A stretch of 64,000 nt of DNA. Source: Gossypium raimondii (lineage: Eukaryota > Streptophyta > Magnoliopsida > Malvales > Malvaceae). A program made the translations under genes and the position numbers. The stretch spans positions 62,815,980 through 62,879,979 of the forward strand of contig NC_068575.1 in NCBI RefSeq assembly GCF_025698545.1, in the 5' to 3' direction. How positions within the stretch are numbered: position 1 is the stretch's first letter; each line of letters opens with the position of its first letter. Below are positions 34,771 to 59,153 of the stretch, one piece after another. The notes beneath the pieces are model-generated. The model was not told the origin of the DNA. It did no database searches and saw only the letters and a list, made by a program, of their open reading frames with translations.

Positions 34771-37700
34771 TCATTGCGGGGTCAATTTCCACACTCGAAC
34801 ACAAGCATCCTCACCAGAGCTTACCACACTGTGTTCATCAGTAAAGGCTAATGCGTAAACTCCACCTAAATGAGCTCCTTTTATGGTCATTCGGCTAGAT
34901 GCAGGCTTGTCAACCTCATAAATTATTACACAGGTGTCAAGTGATCCAGTAGCAACCATGCTGTTATTGGGAGACCAAGCAAGACAGTTTATCCGAGCAG
35001 TGTGGTACAGCATGTTTTTAAGCTTTACCTGTAAAGAGAGTATTTGTTAGAAATAATTCAGACAGCATTACAGAACACCACTATGGCCCTCCATAAGATC
35101 ATTGCAAAAGAAAAAACGAACTAGCTTTAAAAATGCATTCAAATCAGACATTAATTCTATTTTCCATTGTTACATGTCTGTTCCACCGCTAAGCTTGATA
35201 AAGAAACCAAATGGTTCAATATTTTCCTCGAAACAAAGAGATCATATCAATATCCTGAACTGAAATATTTTATGTCTGGATCAAGGTTTAAGGTTTCACT
35301 GTAAATCAACAATCAATCACTACCTTTCAACCAAAAAATATATATATATGGTCACTGTAACGTTCAGTTAGTAAATGACCTTTATCAGTTTCTGAGAAAA
35401 AAAGACAAACTTATACGTATATACGAGGACAAAGAAACAGAGACATAGCCAACTAGTAGTATACATTGGCCACATTTACTGCAAAAATTTTATGACATTC
35501 AAATGCTAAAGGAACATACAAGAAATATCTGCAGTGCAAAATACCTCTCGAGAGACACGATCCCAGACTATAGCTTCTCGATTTGCGTCTCCAGATGCAA
35601 ACATTGAGAAATCTGGTGAGTAACGAATGACAGTAATTGCACCTCGGTGTCTCTCAAGAACTGCCTCTTCCTTGAGGGTATCACCTACTATACAAAATAC
35701 ATGCAATTTTCCATCCTGCCCACCAACAATAGCTTCACTTCCATCAGGTGCAACCACTGATGCTGTCACAGCAAAACCAAGGTTTATGGTTGATACCACT
35801 TTCGTACAACGCAACATAACAACTCCTGAGTCAGTTGTAACCAAAGCAAGTTCAGGAGAGAGAAGGGCAAGGCTCAAGTCCTTCGGTTGACTGCCAATAT
35901 CAACTGAATCTCCATCCCCACACTGATCCCCATGAAGAGAAATTCTCCATATCTGGAACCGGGGTACCATTAAAAGGAAAATATAAGAAACAATAGAACC
36001 TACGCGTCCAAGAGAAAGATCCCATGTTCATAGACACAAGGAAAAGAAAAGAAAGAGAAAAGACTGATAGCATCATAAAATTACTACTAAAACTCTAACA
36101 TGAGATTCTGAGAATCTTTACTATAGCATAGGGAACTCAATATTTAAAATGAAATACCAGTTCAACTGAAAGTAGAATGTGTGAATGCCAAATCTTCCAT
36201 GTACTTGAATAAATCATTTTGCAAGAATATTAGAAAAAGCTGTACTTTTTGGGAGAAAATATTATTTCCTCTATTCCAAGTTCAACACTTCATTCTTTTG
36301 CACCTCATAGGTTCTATTATGATTTTTCTTTTGGCCTAACTTAACATATTCTACCCAAAGAAATACCACTTAAAAAGTTTCATGTTAGTTTTAATTAAAC
36401 CATGATATTTGCATCATAAATGGATTAGCCTACATTTTTTTGCCTAACATATTCATGTCAAATATATAATGGATATTTCAAAGAAGATACTAATTGAGAA
36501 TATGATCTTTGTTGTATAGTATAGGGGAAAGCTTATATTCATGTCAAACATGTACCTATACCTAAGTGGTACCATGGCTAATAAGTAGGATGATGCATAA
36601 TAAACCTACTGCTTCAAGAAATTAGTGAGAAGACATAAGCCAATGACACATAAGAGGCATGTTTTCATCTTCCCGAGAAAAGAAAAGAAAAGAGCCAACA
36701 AAGTGAATCTTAAATGACTGTTTCATCAGACAAGAAATAAAAATGACGAGTACCTTATTGTCAAATCCAGAAGTAACGATCTCTTCTTCAGCGGCAGCAA
36801 AGCATTTAATTTGAGAATTCTCTTTCCTCTGTAATTTACCACTATATCCCAAACCTTGAACCCATTTAACTATTAGCCCATCATAACTACTAGACAGTAC
36901 ACATTTTGGGTCACTTTTTAGGACAGCTAATGAAGTGATATTCTTCATGTGTCCAGATAATTGGAGTGGGGATTTTTCAAGATTACTAGCAGAAAATATA
37001 CTAATTGTGCCACCTAGAGATACAGTGACAAGATGGTCGTTCTGCCAAAGACATCCAACAAGCATATCATCAACTCCACCTGAGCCAGAACATGTCAATG
37101 TTTTCTTCAACTTCCCACTACCATCCTCAGAGATATCCCATACTTTTGCAGTCTTATCAGCAGATACTGTCAGCACCTGGAATAATATTAAGAAATCTTA
37201 AAAGCATATAAAACATAGCATGGTAAGTAGTTAAATTCCACTAAAGGAGGGCACCTCATGAAAGAAAACTATATGGTAAACATTGATTCATACTTGAAAG
37301 TTAAAAATATGTCTTTCTAAGCAAATACAAAGTGCATCAAGGAAAAATAATTACAACTCACATCAGATGCATATAACATAAAGAAAAAAAAAAAAGATAA
37401 ACCTATTCTATAGATATCAACTTGATTATACAACCTTGCCTTTTGGTGCCTGTTATTCTTTATGTTCCACAGCAACAATAACCCCAAATCTCATATTGAA
37501 ATGGTGAAACAATGGAATAGGTGTTTATAACATATACAATGGAATTTCAACTGCCAGGCAATAAAAGCTCTCAGATGCTCACCTGCTTACCCTCAGGACT
37601 CCAGCTGGCCGCATAAATGCTACCTTTGTGGGGATCTTCAGACGACAACTCTCCAATCTTCTCCGCAGTTTTTCCATCAAATATAATACCCTTTTTATCA

Positions 37701-40161
37701 GAACTTACAGAGATGAATTTGCTTCCTTCAGGAGAATATCTTACACAATTTACAAAATTGGCATGATCTCTGCAAATAAAAGATTGAAGCACTTCAGCCT
37801 ATAAATTAATAGGTGAAATGAAGTACATACTGAAGATTAAATAGTCATAAACACCAAATATCAAAGAGACGCAGGTTTTTATTCCCTTGCAAAGTCAGGT
37901 TATTGGATATGTCTCCACACATGGAGCAAATTAAGAGTTGAGTGTGCAGGCTTGTGTGTGTGTGAGTTCTTAAGTAAGGGCAATTGAGCAAGTTGTGTTA
38001 GAGGTGTCAGCAAAGCAGGTTGAAATGTTTTAGTTTTCAACAAATTCTATCCCCAATATGAAGCGATAGATATAATCAGGACCCAATCTTGCAAACTAGA
38101 TTAGATGCCACTTTTCCTAAAAGAATAACCGAGTTAAGTCAAACATTGGCCATTGATAGATTGTTAGATGAATTGGATTTTCAAGTATAAGTACTTTAAT
38201 TGTTTTTATAATTAATTACAATTAGAGTGTTGATGAATTGGATGTTTATTAGGTTGTTAGATGAGTGAAGTCACTAAATTTGGTGAGTTAGTTATCTTGT
38301 CTTTAAGAAAATTACTAAATGTTAATAAAATAAACATATATACTTCTAGTATTGTTATTTTGTAATTCAATTTCAATGACAATAATTTAATAGTGTCCTT
38401 TTTTGTCTTGCTAATCGAAAGGTACATCAAAACAATATATGTCAGAGAAATTAATTTAACTAAAAGGTTAATCATCTTGACAAATATTTAACATTAGTCA
38501 AAGCAAAATCATATAAAATTTGATTTAAAAATCTTCTGGTCAACTGATGATTTCGTACTATGATTTCAAAATACAGTATTAATTAATCGACCGCATTGAG
38601 CAAAACTCTTGGCTCCCCCTGCTCTGGGTTAGATTTGTGGTTGTTTGCAGGTGTTTGCTTCAACACGCTATGATTTGGGCTAAAGGTTACTTACAGTGGC
38701 AAAAGCAACAATCAACAAAGTTTCCTTATTAGTCCACACCCAAAAAAAAGGGTCGTTTATTAATTCTATACATGATCAGAAGTGAAAGAGACCGTATCAA
38801 GCCCAAAATGTTAAGGAAAAGGATTTATTATGACAAACCTGTGAGATTGCTTGAATTTAAAGGGTGGGCCTTCATAGAAATTCACCAAAAAGTCCTCTCC
38901 ACAAGTCACAATGCGAAATGGTCTTGTTGGCTTAAAGGCACAACTTAGAACTCGTCTTGAATGGCCATCAAACTCACCCACATTAGTGCCTGAATCCCAC
39001 CTGTGCAAGATAATGTTCGTCATATACTTAATAATAGTAGAATGAGGATTAGTATTTAAAAAAACACCGTTAGTATTTATCAAAGGTCAATGAATAATGC
39101 ATATGAGTATCCATGCAACTCTAACATTAAAAGTCAAGATCCTTAGCTAATCTTGCTTGTCAAATCATGTGTGTTAAGTGACCCCATTTTCACACAAGTT
39201 CACATTTCCCCAAATCGAGTAGGCAAATGTGACTGTCTTGAATTGATGAAGCAAATGTGTATGTCAAAATAGGGGTCATCCATAAAGTAATGATGGCAAA
39301 CGCCAAGTCTGACATGTACTTTAGCAATTTGGGATCTGGGTGTGATACATTATTCAAGCATAGATTTGATGCAACTATCATCTAACCAAAACTAAGCTTA
39401 AAATTTTGAGTATTCAAAAACAAATGCAATATTTACTAATCAAACTTGCAAGTAGTTGTTACATATGGAAGCCATCATATTGTTCATTGAAAATGTATAA
39501 AATAAACGCTCTCTCCTCATAATGAATCTATATAAACAAATTCAAATAACAGGAATATGAAATGAATTTGGTAAATAGTATATAAAAAATGGAAGTTATA
39601 TGTCAATTAAGATTGTAGGCTTGATCAATTAGCAGATAACAGGGTGATACATGCATATAATTCAAAATAGAACAAAACCAACTCTAAAACATACAATAGA
39701 ACATGTCAGTTTCTTAGTCTGCTTCTACAATGTATCAAAATTGAACTAATAACGGAAAAGAAAACTCACATAAAAGCGCGAACGAGAGACTTCCCTTTGC
39801 CATCACCGCAGGCGACGATCCGCATCCCGTCAGGAGACCATTGTAGATCATCGATCCGACCCGACAAAACCTTGAACTCTTTCTTCAACACGTGGTCGTT
39901 GTAGGCCCCCCAGATCCTAACCGTGCCGGACACGTCAGCCGAGGCGACCCACTCCCCGTTCGGCGAGAACCGTGCCACCGTGGCCGGATACGCATGCTCA
40001 CCGTAAACGGAGACGTTGAGTGGATTGTTAAGGTCGAGAATAATGACGGATCGCCCATTAGTGTAAAGAACCTTGTTGGATTTTGGGTCGCCCGAGATCA
40101 GGATTCCACGGCCCCGCTCTGTTGATGGGACACAAGCGTAGGTTTCCGCGAGCTCAGGCAT
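34771..40161 (-). CDS. AIP1: Actin-interacting protein 1 (WD40 double propeller), 6 exons, 609 aa
   Basis: AIP1 works with ADF/cofilin to sever and disassemble actin filaments in the cytosol. Exons: 40161-39770, 39000-38839, 37769-37583, 37176-36754, 35952-35545, 35028-34771. The sum is 1830 nt, matching the usual size of about 610 aa. The protein begins [19 protein letters not shown], as plant AIP1 proteins do, and contains serial WD repeats ([52 protein letters not shown]) expected to form two seven-bladed propellers. Exons 1 and 2 are joined at Met-Trp (AT|G TGG). Exon 1 is markedly GC-rich compared with its surroundings. Arabidopsis has two AIP1 genes; which one this matches cannot be told here. 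Intron 2 (37770-38838) is 1.07 kb. Confidence 0.93.
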
Positions 40162-40917
40162 TGATCGGGTTTTTGGTTTTGAATTTGATTCTAAAAGTGG
40201 ATAATTGTGAGAGGGAAAGCACAAACCGTGGGATTTGGGGATTTTTATAGTAGCGCTAAATAAGAAATGATAACCATAGGGAAATGAAATAGCTTTTGTA
40301 CAACGTGGTTAGCGTAATCATTGAACTCCAAAGAAAATTAAACTGTATTAGATAAGCTGTAAAGTTTTTTAAAAAAAGACTAATTTTTTAAAATTTCAAG
40401 TAACTGTATAATTAAACTGCATATTTCCAATTAATTCATTAAAATAGCAGCATTAACCCTCAATGAGAGATGAATTCTCCTGTTTTGAACTATAAAGAGA
40501 TTGTCAATGTAGATATCACGACTCGACTCGAATTTTTTCATAAATCAATCCAACCAACCATTTTTAAGCACGACTGTGATTCAAAGTGGAAATAGTATAC
40601 AGTGTGTTCTTTTTTGTTTCTTCTTTAAAATCAAAATTCTTAGTCCCTAAACATGGCATTTCTGAAGTTCACAATAGAACAAATACATCATCTCTTGGTT
40701 TCTTCAAATGTAAAATAGAGTAATGTGATAGGTGAAGTCTTTCTCTGTGCACTGCGTTAACACGAATGTCACCGTTCTATTGTTAGCTTCTGTCAGAAGA
40801 AAATGAAGTAAAGGGTTTGGTGCAAATCACTACAAAATAATCTCTTCCAAATGGTCAGGGCAAAAACGGGTGCACCAAGCCAACTATATCTTTCGAAAGT
40901 CGATTTGCAAGTTTCAG
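40162..40917. other. Spacer between AIP1 start and MAPK end
   Basis: AT-rich. It must contain the AIP1 promoter and leader and the MAPK 3' UTR. No other feature seen. Confidence 0.5.
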
Positions 40918-46894
<5,977 letters not shown>

Positions 46895-48190
46895 ATACTC
46901 TGGCTCACCTTCGTCTTCGATTCTCAGCCAATCAATTGCCGCTTTGCTCGCTTCTGATTCCGATTCCTATTCCTATTTTCCTTCGTCTCCTCTTCTGTTA
47001 TCTATTTGCTCTTTATATATTTATATATAGTATATACAAAAAGATCAAATAAAATTACTTCTTTCTTTTTCCCGTTTCTTGCCCGATGAATCCGGAGAAA
47101 CAAAGGGGACGACCGCTCCACTCTAATTGTTATATTTGATAAGTGAAGTACAGACCTGGATTTGGTACCCAAGTTGTTAGTTCGACCAATCCGATCCTGG
47201 ATTCCTTTTATTTCATTTGTCAAATCCATTTGATCTAATTTTTAATTTTTAAAATTGCATACAATATCAACCATTAATTAAAAATAAACTATTTTGTTTG
47301 ATCTTCAATCATAAAATTTCCAACTCACTTATAAAACCAAACCAGCTTCATGTCCCAATCAGAGAGACTTTATAAGTGGCGTAGATCCCATTTGATGATT
47401 AAATAACACAAATCAGATTTTAAACTCGTATTTACACCAATTTTCGATTCAAATAATTTATTCAGTTTAATTAATTTGTTATTCGACCTTCAGTTCAACC
47501 GATCTGACGATCGATCTGATCACTTATTTCGAACCGATACTCCTGTCAATTTTCAGTCCAACCAGTCAATGATTTTCCATCGTGCAGTTTTATATATTAT
47601 GTGAATAACTATTTATAATTTTTGTTATTTCTTTGCTAATAATCCAAATAAGTAATTTTCTTTCTTAAAAGACATAGTAATTTATATTCAAACTTAAATC
47701 ATTTTGGATCATGTGATTATATTCTGATTCCGATTCCCATTTCCTATTTTAGATATAATACAAATACATGATAAACAAAGAAATGGAAAAACAGCTAAAA
47801 TTCACTGGTAATGGACTGTATTTTCTCATCAATGTAAAGTAAAACCCCAAAAGAAAAACAGCTAAAATTCACTGGTAATGGACTGTATTTTCTCATCAAT
47901 GTAAAGTAAAACCCCAAATCGGTTTGGTTGCCAAAAGTAAATAACAAAAAAATTCCTATCCCCATATTTTACCGTTCCAAAAGAATATTTATTTGGTATC
48001 TCTGCTTACAAGCAGAAAAGCTGCAAATTCTCGCTGGTATTCAACCATTATTATCTGAGCAGATGGCAGGCAACTTATGAATTAAAACAGGAGAAGAAAA
48101 AAAAAAGGGCAAACAAGCAACTTGTAAAACTAGACCAACCATGATGGAGATAGAGGCAATGGCAATTTAGGACAGGAATTTGTGTCACCT
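46895..48190. other. Spacer between MAPK start and VHA-B end
   Basis: 46895-47000 is the MAPK leader, pyrimidine-rich. The rest is AT-rich with no gene. It contains the perfect 67-bp-period duplication at 47786-47918. Confidence 0.5.
47786..47918. repeat. Perfect tandem duplication, period 67 bp
   Basis: Unit 1 begins at 47786 and unit 2 at 47853 (gaaaaacagctaaaattcac). The 66 bases compared are identical, so the duplication is recent, or else an assembly artefact. Confidence 0.9.
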
Positions 48191-52790
<4,600 letters not shown>

Positions 52791-55775
52791 CTGGTAAGTC
52801 TGCGAACAAACAAGACATAAAATTCATTACTCTGAAAAAAATAGAAAATTAAATTAAATTAAAAACAAAAGACCGAATTTTCACTCTCAAGTCTCAAACA
52901 CTCTGTAAATATATATATATATACACAAACTTGATATTAATTAATCAGGCTCTCTTCCCTCCAACAGCCCGGGGTTTTTTTTATTTAAAACACGCCGTTA
53001 ATCTTAACCAGAACCTGGAATGTATAATCTATTAATCACATCATTCTAAAATCACAAAAATCAAAGCTTTGTTTCAAAGTTAGAGAGTTAAACTCTGCTT
53101 CGCTTTACTAAACAAATAAGATAAGCAACAGATCATGGAACTTGACTGCTTAGAAATGGTTCAAACATAACTAGAATTAAAATCAAAATTCCTTTTTATT
53201 TGTTTCCTTTCAATTTCTCAGTGGCCAAACAGAATCCAAGTATCAAAGGTAACATTTCTTACAAAGAAACTCGAAGAATAAAAAAAGTAAACACTTCTTA
53301 TGCTAAGAATCGATCAAAATCAAATAAACACAATAAGATTAAACGGAGGAAAAAAAGTTATAGCCTTATAGGTAAAATCAGTAGATGAACGGATCGAGTG
53401 GAACTGAATATCGTACAATTAGATTAAAAGGAACAAACCTGAAAATAACTATAATTAATTGAAGGGAAAATGAGATCTAAAACAGCAAAATTACAAATTA
53501 AAAGAAAAAGGAACTTACCTTTTTGTGTTGTTCTGTATTCACGAGAAAACTGCAAAGTAGAGAAAAAGAGAGACAAGTATAAACAGGGATTAACAGTATC
53601 TTTCAGTAAATAATTATACGGGAACAAGGAATGTTAAAAGTTAATTATCCTCCGAACTTATTATTATAAAGGGGCTGAGTTGGTATCAAATATTAATAGG
53701 GTATTAATTTAGTTGGTAATTTAGGAAAATAATTTAATTTTAGAAAATAAAATGTATTATTTTAAAGTACTTTTCTCATAGCAAAATAAAAAATATAAAT
53801 TTGAATTTATAAATTTTAATCTATATTATTATTTAAGTGTTCAACTCGATGGTAACTCGATTAATGAAAATTGTAAATATTAATATTTGAACTCATACTA
53901 CTGATATTTATAAATTATTTTCTTTAACATTTTAATTAAAACTATATTTTAATATTTTTATACAATTTAATGTTATTACACAAATTGTTTCATCCATATT
54001 ATTTATATGTATATGTATATTGCTAATATCGTTGAGTGGGTTAATCTCACAAGTCAATTTGATACCAACTCAAAAACAATAACAATACAATGATAAATAA
54101 TTAGAGCGCATTAAAAATTTTAGTCCAATGTATTTACCTATTTAAATTTCTTTTACTCACAATTTAAACTAATTTTTAATTGTGATTTCATTCATAAAGC
54201 ACATGTGTTGCTTTTATTAGTTTCAAACATAATGTATCATTATTTACATATGTTATTATTAAACATACATTTGTGTTACATATACACGTATGATAGAATT
54301 TTTAGTATACAATAACTGTACTTTACCAAATATTTTTGTTTATGTTTATTGAGTCGGTATCACAATTTAACTAAGTACCAATTAAGTTGATAATATATAA
54401 AAAATACTCTCACTTAAAAATAAATTGTATTATCTTAAATGTATTTTTGTATTTTATATGTTTTATATAGAAAATTGCAAACATAATAAGATTTTGGCTC
54501 CTCTTTATTATACAATAAGTTTACTTTACCAATAAATTAAAAAATCATTCGTTATTTATATTAATTTGTTAAATAAATTTATTTTTCATCCATATTATAG
54601 GTGTGATGTGATCTAGTATAAATTATAACAATAAAAATAAATACTTAAATTCAACCATTTTTTAATTGGTTATTGTTGATATAGGAAATCAATAAGGAGG
54701 AGACAAGAAAAAAATATGGTCGAGATTGGAACATCAATTCACTCGTGACAAGCAAAAAGTCGAAATAAAAAGTTAAAGAAGAGGAAAAGGGAAGAAGGGG
54801 AAAGTAGGGGACTTTGAGTTTCTTGGAGGAATAAAATATTTATGCTTGGATATTCAAGGAAGAAAGAGAGATTCTTTATTCCTCGTGTGCTATGATATGT
54901 ATAATGCAGTTTTCTTTGCTTGGTAGTGTCATGTCACTGACAATATAGAATGTAGGTTGCTCACTTGGTTGGCTTACATGTTAGTTATTGCTTGCATACT
55001 ATTACATGGTTATGATATGATATTCTATTGATTGAAGTTCTATGAGGTTGTTATGCATTGGTTACATACGATCAAACAGGCGACCATTATGAAAGGATAT
55101 TGTTTATTATTAAGTTTATATAAAATAGTAATTATTACAAAATATGATCTTATTGTAAAATAAAATTGGGTTACCACAAGGAAATACTTCTATAATATTT
55201 TATAAAAAACCTAAATTGTATTTATTTCTTAAAAGCAACCTCTAAAAATTATTTTGAAGAAAACTTAACAAACAAAAAATTATTTTAAATAGAATTATTC
55301 AAACATAAAAATATTAATTTTGGTTTAAATTGTGATCCAAACATACCCTAAGTTGCTAATTTTTTAAAAATGTGATATTAAAAATCATAAAATAAGGAGC
55401 ATCATTAAAATAAAATTAATATTTATATCAAAATAACAACTAATTTTACAATTTAAACAAAATAAAAGTAAACAATTTAAAAATCCGAAGTAAAATATTT
55501 ATATTAAAAAAAAAAACAGAAGCAAATCTTCACCTAACACGCCTGGACGTTATCTTTCCCACAAATTTCGATACAGGAACTTGTCGTGACTTTCCGGTCG
55601 CCAAAACACTTTTTTTTTTCTGTATTTTATTTTAGGTCAAGTTATACTTGTACCCATTGCACATTGACTTATTAGTATTATATAAACATAAAAATATTAA
55701 TCGAACCCTAAGAGATTTTTAGATGATCCAAAAGAATCCACCCTTTTCTTATCTCTTGTTGATTCATCAAGCAAA
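52791..55775. other. Leader intron of VHA-B and long AT-rich spacer
   Basis: 52801-53518 is the likely 5' UTR intron of VHA-B, with (TA)n at about 52908-52922. 53519 to about 53640 holds its first exon and promoter. 53650-55740 is very AT-rich, with no supported gene or bounded repeat. 55540-55775 is the likely promoter and leader of the DUF1295 gene. Confidence 0.5.
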
Positions 55776-58700
55776 ATGTTGACTGATACAGACAAGGAGT
55801 TCTTATCTCTAACTGCTACTGTTACAGTATGATTTTATTTTCCCTTATTTCAGCTTCTTTAGTGTTTTTTTTTTTTAATTTCAAATTATATAGAGTTGAT
55901 TCTTTGGTTCATTTTGATGTTTAGGCGGGGTATCAGTTATTTTTCTTTTTAATCGCGGCTGTTTTCCAGTTTGATAAACTGACTGATTTTGCAGGTACGC
56001 AATCCGTATGTTTAACTTATTTTAATGTTCTTTTCTACTATTATTTTAGAATTTAGAGCTAAGATCGAGAATATTTTTAATCTTCTGGGTAGATTGATTT
56101 AGCAATTCATAGGATTCTTCAAATGCTAACTTAGTTTTTTTCTTGATTCATCGATTGCTGAATTTTTTAAGTTGTTTTTAAAGATATCGTTGTTGTTTTT
56201 TTACCAGGAAGCACGAATTTCGTGATAATCGCTTTATTGACTCTGGTTAAAAAAGGATCATGGCATTTACGACAGGTAATCGAGAGTCGTTTTCTGACTT
56301 TATAAGATGAAAATAGATTGACAAAGGCTTATATCATCTCCGAAATCATCATGGAATATATGTACTTGATCTCTGTTAGATTATGATTCTCATATGAATT
56401 TAATTAAAACACTTTTGATCCTTTAATTTAATTCGGTTGATTTTTGTTAATCCTTAGCTTGCTCAAGCTATTCAAGAAGTTTGTTATTGGGATGTATCTT
56501 TTTCACCTAACAGTTTCTATCATGTGTGAATTTGCAAATGCAGATGGAAAAGAAAATGCCTGAAATCTCTGTATCATAAGAAACTAGAACTAACCAAATC
56601 ATAATTCTTATGACACTGTAGAGATTTCTTGACTTTTTCCTTTCCATTTGAATGGCCTGAAGCTGCTGTGTGACTTTCACCCTAGAATAATGTTTTGTGG
56701 ACATATTTTCTCCATAGTGATTTTGCGGCTCTGTTTTCCAGGTAGTCCTGACGGCGATGATAGTAATATGGAGCACACGATTGGCACTATATCTCTTTTT
56801 TAGGTATGATAGTATGGAAGTTCATAAAAACACTATTCTCTCCAAGATTTTAGCACCATGTATTTAGTCTTTCATGATGATAGCTTGTTCATAATTGGTT
56901 TGTGTGATGTTCCATTTTGTGTAATTCATGTAAAATTTACAGCTGGTAGGTAATAATATTACCGTTATAATTATTTCCATTTGCACGGAATAGACCATCC
57001 AGAGACCTGTATTCCCTCGGGTCTGTGGTAGGATTAACATGATGCCTCAAGCATTGGAAGGGTCTCTTCTGTTTTCAGAAAAATCAGGTGAACATTAGGC
57101 ACTTAGCTGGCATGCTACTTTTAACTACCAAATGTTCCATCTCATCTTTATATCTTACTGATTGTGGCTCTTGTAGCATATGCCCATATAGTGTACAATT
57201 AATGCTTTTTGTAACAGTTCCTCTTATGTGTAATATATTTTCAAAATTATGCTTTTGTGACACAATGGTGATCAGAATTTTGCGATGGGGGGAGGATAAG
57301 CGTTATGATAGGATGCGCCATAATGTGGGGAACTTAGCAGTTTTCTTTATATTTCAGGTTCTTTTATCCTTCTGATCACAGCTATTTCTTTGTTGTTTAT
57401 TGGGTTAGATTTTAAAACTAATGTATCCCAATCTTTGCATGCATCTCAGGGTCTTTGGGTGTGGACTGTGACTTTACCTGTAACAGTGGTTAATGCAAGT
57501 GACAAAGATCCATCCATTCAGGCCGAAGACATCATAGGGTGGATTATGTGGTTTTTGGGTACCATTGTTGAAATTTTAGCTGATAAGGACAAATTTTCTT
57601 TCAAGAATTCTCCAGAAAGCAAAGGAAAGTGGTGCGAAATCGGACTATGGAAATACTCTCGCCACCCAAACTATTTTGGTGATGTGAGCATCATAATTTT
57701 CCAGTGCACCAGTAAACAACTAAGAAATTCTGAAAAAGTGCTTTGACTTTCTTATGCGTCTGGTTGTATGCTTACTTAGAGATGAGTCTAGCTAATAGTG
57801 CTTGTTTTATTTTAGCGTCCCAAATGCTTACTGATTGTGGGATTAAGCTATGTTAGTCAGACTTATATAAGTGTCTGGTATGGGTATATGTCCACATGAG
57901 TATGTTTACTTTTTTCTAAATTTTGCCATGTATTCAGCTTAGAGAGTCAGATGTCCATACTCATGTCCCGATATACATTGGGTATGAGCGTCAGACATGG
58001 GTACTTCAACAAAAATGAAGAGTCGGAGCAACATAGAGATTGAGAGCCTACTTCATTTTGGCCCTGTTAGCTTTCATACTCTATCATGCTGTCTTTCTTG
58101 AGCTCCTGTTTCATTGTTCAATCATGTGATTCTCAGATATTAAGGGCAGTAGGCTCATCTAAGGCTTTCTGGTGCGCACAATAGACCTTACTGACCTCTA
58201 GATTGGAACAAAGTAGGTTTAATCTTTCACTTCTGTCCAAAACCCTGTTGTTCACCTTTAGCAAAAAAATACTGAAAATTTTATTTGCTTTTCGACATCC
58301 TTTCTATCTAACAATATATCTACCTAGCTTACATTTCATAGTTAGGACTGGATCTAATCTCCATATATGTGCTTATGTACCATTTCTTGTACACCTACAA
58401 ATGTAGGCTATAAGAGTTGGGAATATCAAAGAATTACCTTTTAGTTAGGTGACTGAGTAGAATCTCGCTCAAATAGGTGACTTGGGATTCAAGTAATTGA
58501 GAGATGTGGGTTTGGGGGTTATATTCAATGCAATAAGGATCTCCTCACTTCGTCTGATTGACAAGACATAATTTTTTGGTTGAAGAGAAAATAGAGTTGA
58601 ACCCCATTATATCAGAGCCCCTAAAGCATTGACGCTTTGCTTTTCCTTAATAATTTTCTAAATAATTCTTAACAAATATCTTTTGCCAGATTTTACTTAC

Positions 58701-59113
58701 CTGGGGATACTTTGTGGCCTCTCTTCCCATAATTGAAGGTGCTGAATGGCTTGTACTCATCGGGCCAGTCTTTTTGACATTGCTGCTGCTTTTTGTTAGC
58801 GGCCTAACAATTCTCGAGGTTTGTTTTCCTTGCTTCAGTGTTTCTTTTTGGTGCAATATACTGATTTTATCTTACATCTATGGACACACAGAAGTCAGGA
58901 GACAAGAAGTTTGGTAATGTGGAAGCATATAGAGTTTACAAGAAAAGAACTAGGTTAGTCATCGCTTCTTCCATCGTTTAATCTCTTGAAGTATGAAGTG
59001 GAGGCCGGAGTTACTGAGTCTTAACATTTTCTTATTTCAGCGCTCTTATTCCACTGCCACGATCAATATATGGAAACCTGCCGTATTGGTTCAAAGCCGT
59101 TTTTCTCTTTGAA
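55776..59113 (+). CDS. DUF1295 steroid-5-alpha-reductase-like membrane protein, 9 exons, C-terminus shifted
   Basis: Multi-pass membrane protein of the DUF1295 family, related to steroid reductases and isoprenylcysteine methyltransferases; its plant function is unknown to me. Exons: 55776-55826, 55925-55994, 56208-56275, 56742-56803, 57276-57357, 57450-57683, 58690-58818, 58892-58953, 59041-59113. It starts MLTDTDKEFLSLTATVTAGY. Conserved parts: STNFVIIALLTLVKKGSWHL, RWGEDKRYDRMRHN, VVNASDKDPSIQAEDIIGWI and GLWKYSRHPNYFG, the reductase/methyltransferase-like C-terminal motif. In exon 9 a run of six T (59100-59105) throws the frame, giving KAVFSL then TGA (59111-59113), 276 aa; in the other frame the expected LFEFP-type end continues to 59153. 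This is either a true truncation or a sequence error. Synteny with RABA6 next door fits Arabidopsis as I remember it. Confidence 0.85.
57848..58036 (+). mobile_element. Short palindromic MITE-like repeat, fullest copy, 189 bp
   Basis: The ends ctatgttagtcagact and gaagagtcggagcaacatag are near inverted repeats. Its two halves share inverted phrases (gtatgggtatatgtccacat; atgtccatactcatgtcccg). It lies in intron 6 of the DUF1295 gene. Partial copies occur at about 4414, 4958 and 52263. It codes for nothing. Confidence 0.6.
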
Positions 59114-59153
59114 TTTCCTATCTACAACCGTTATTTAAACAGAAACCGGTGAG

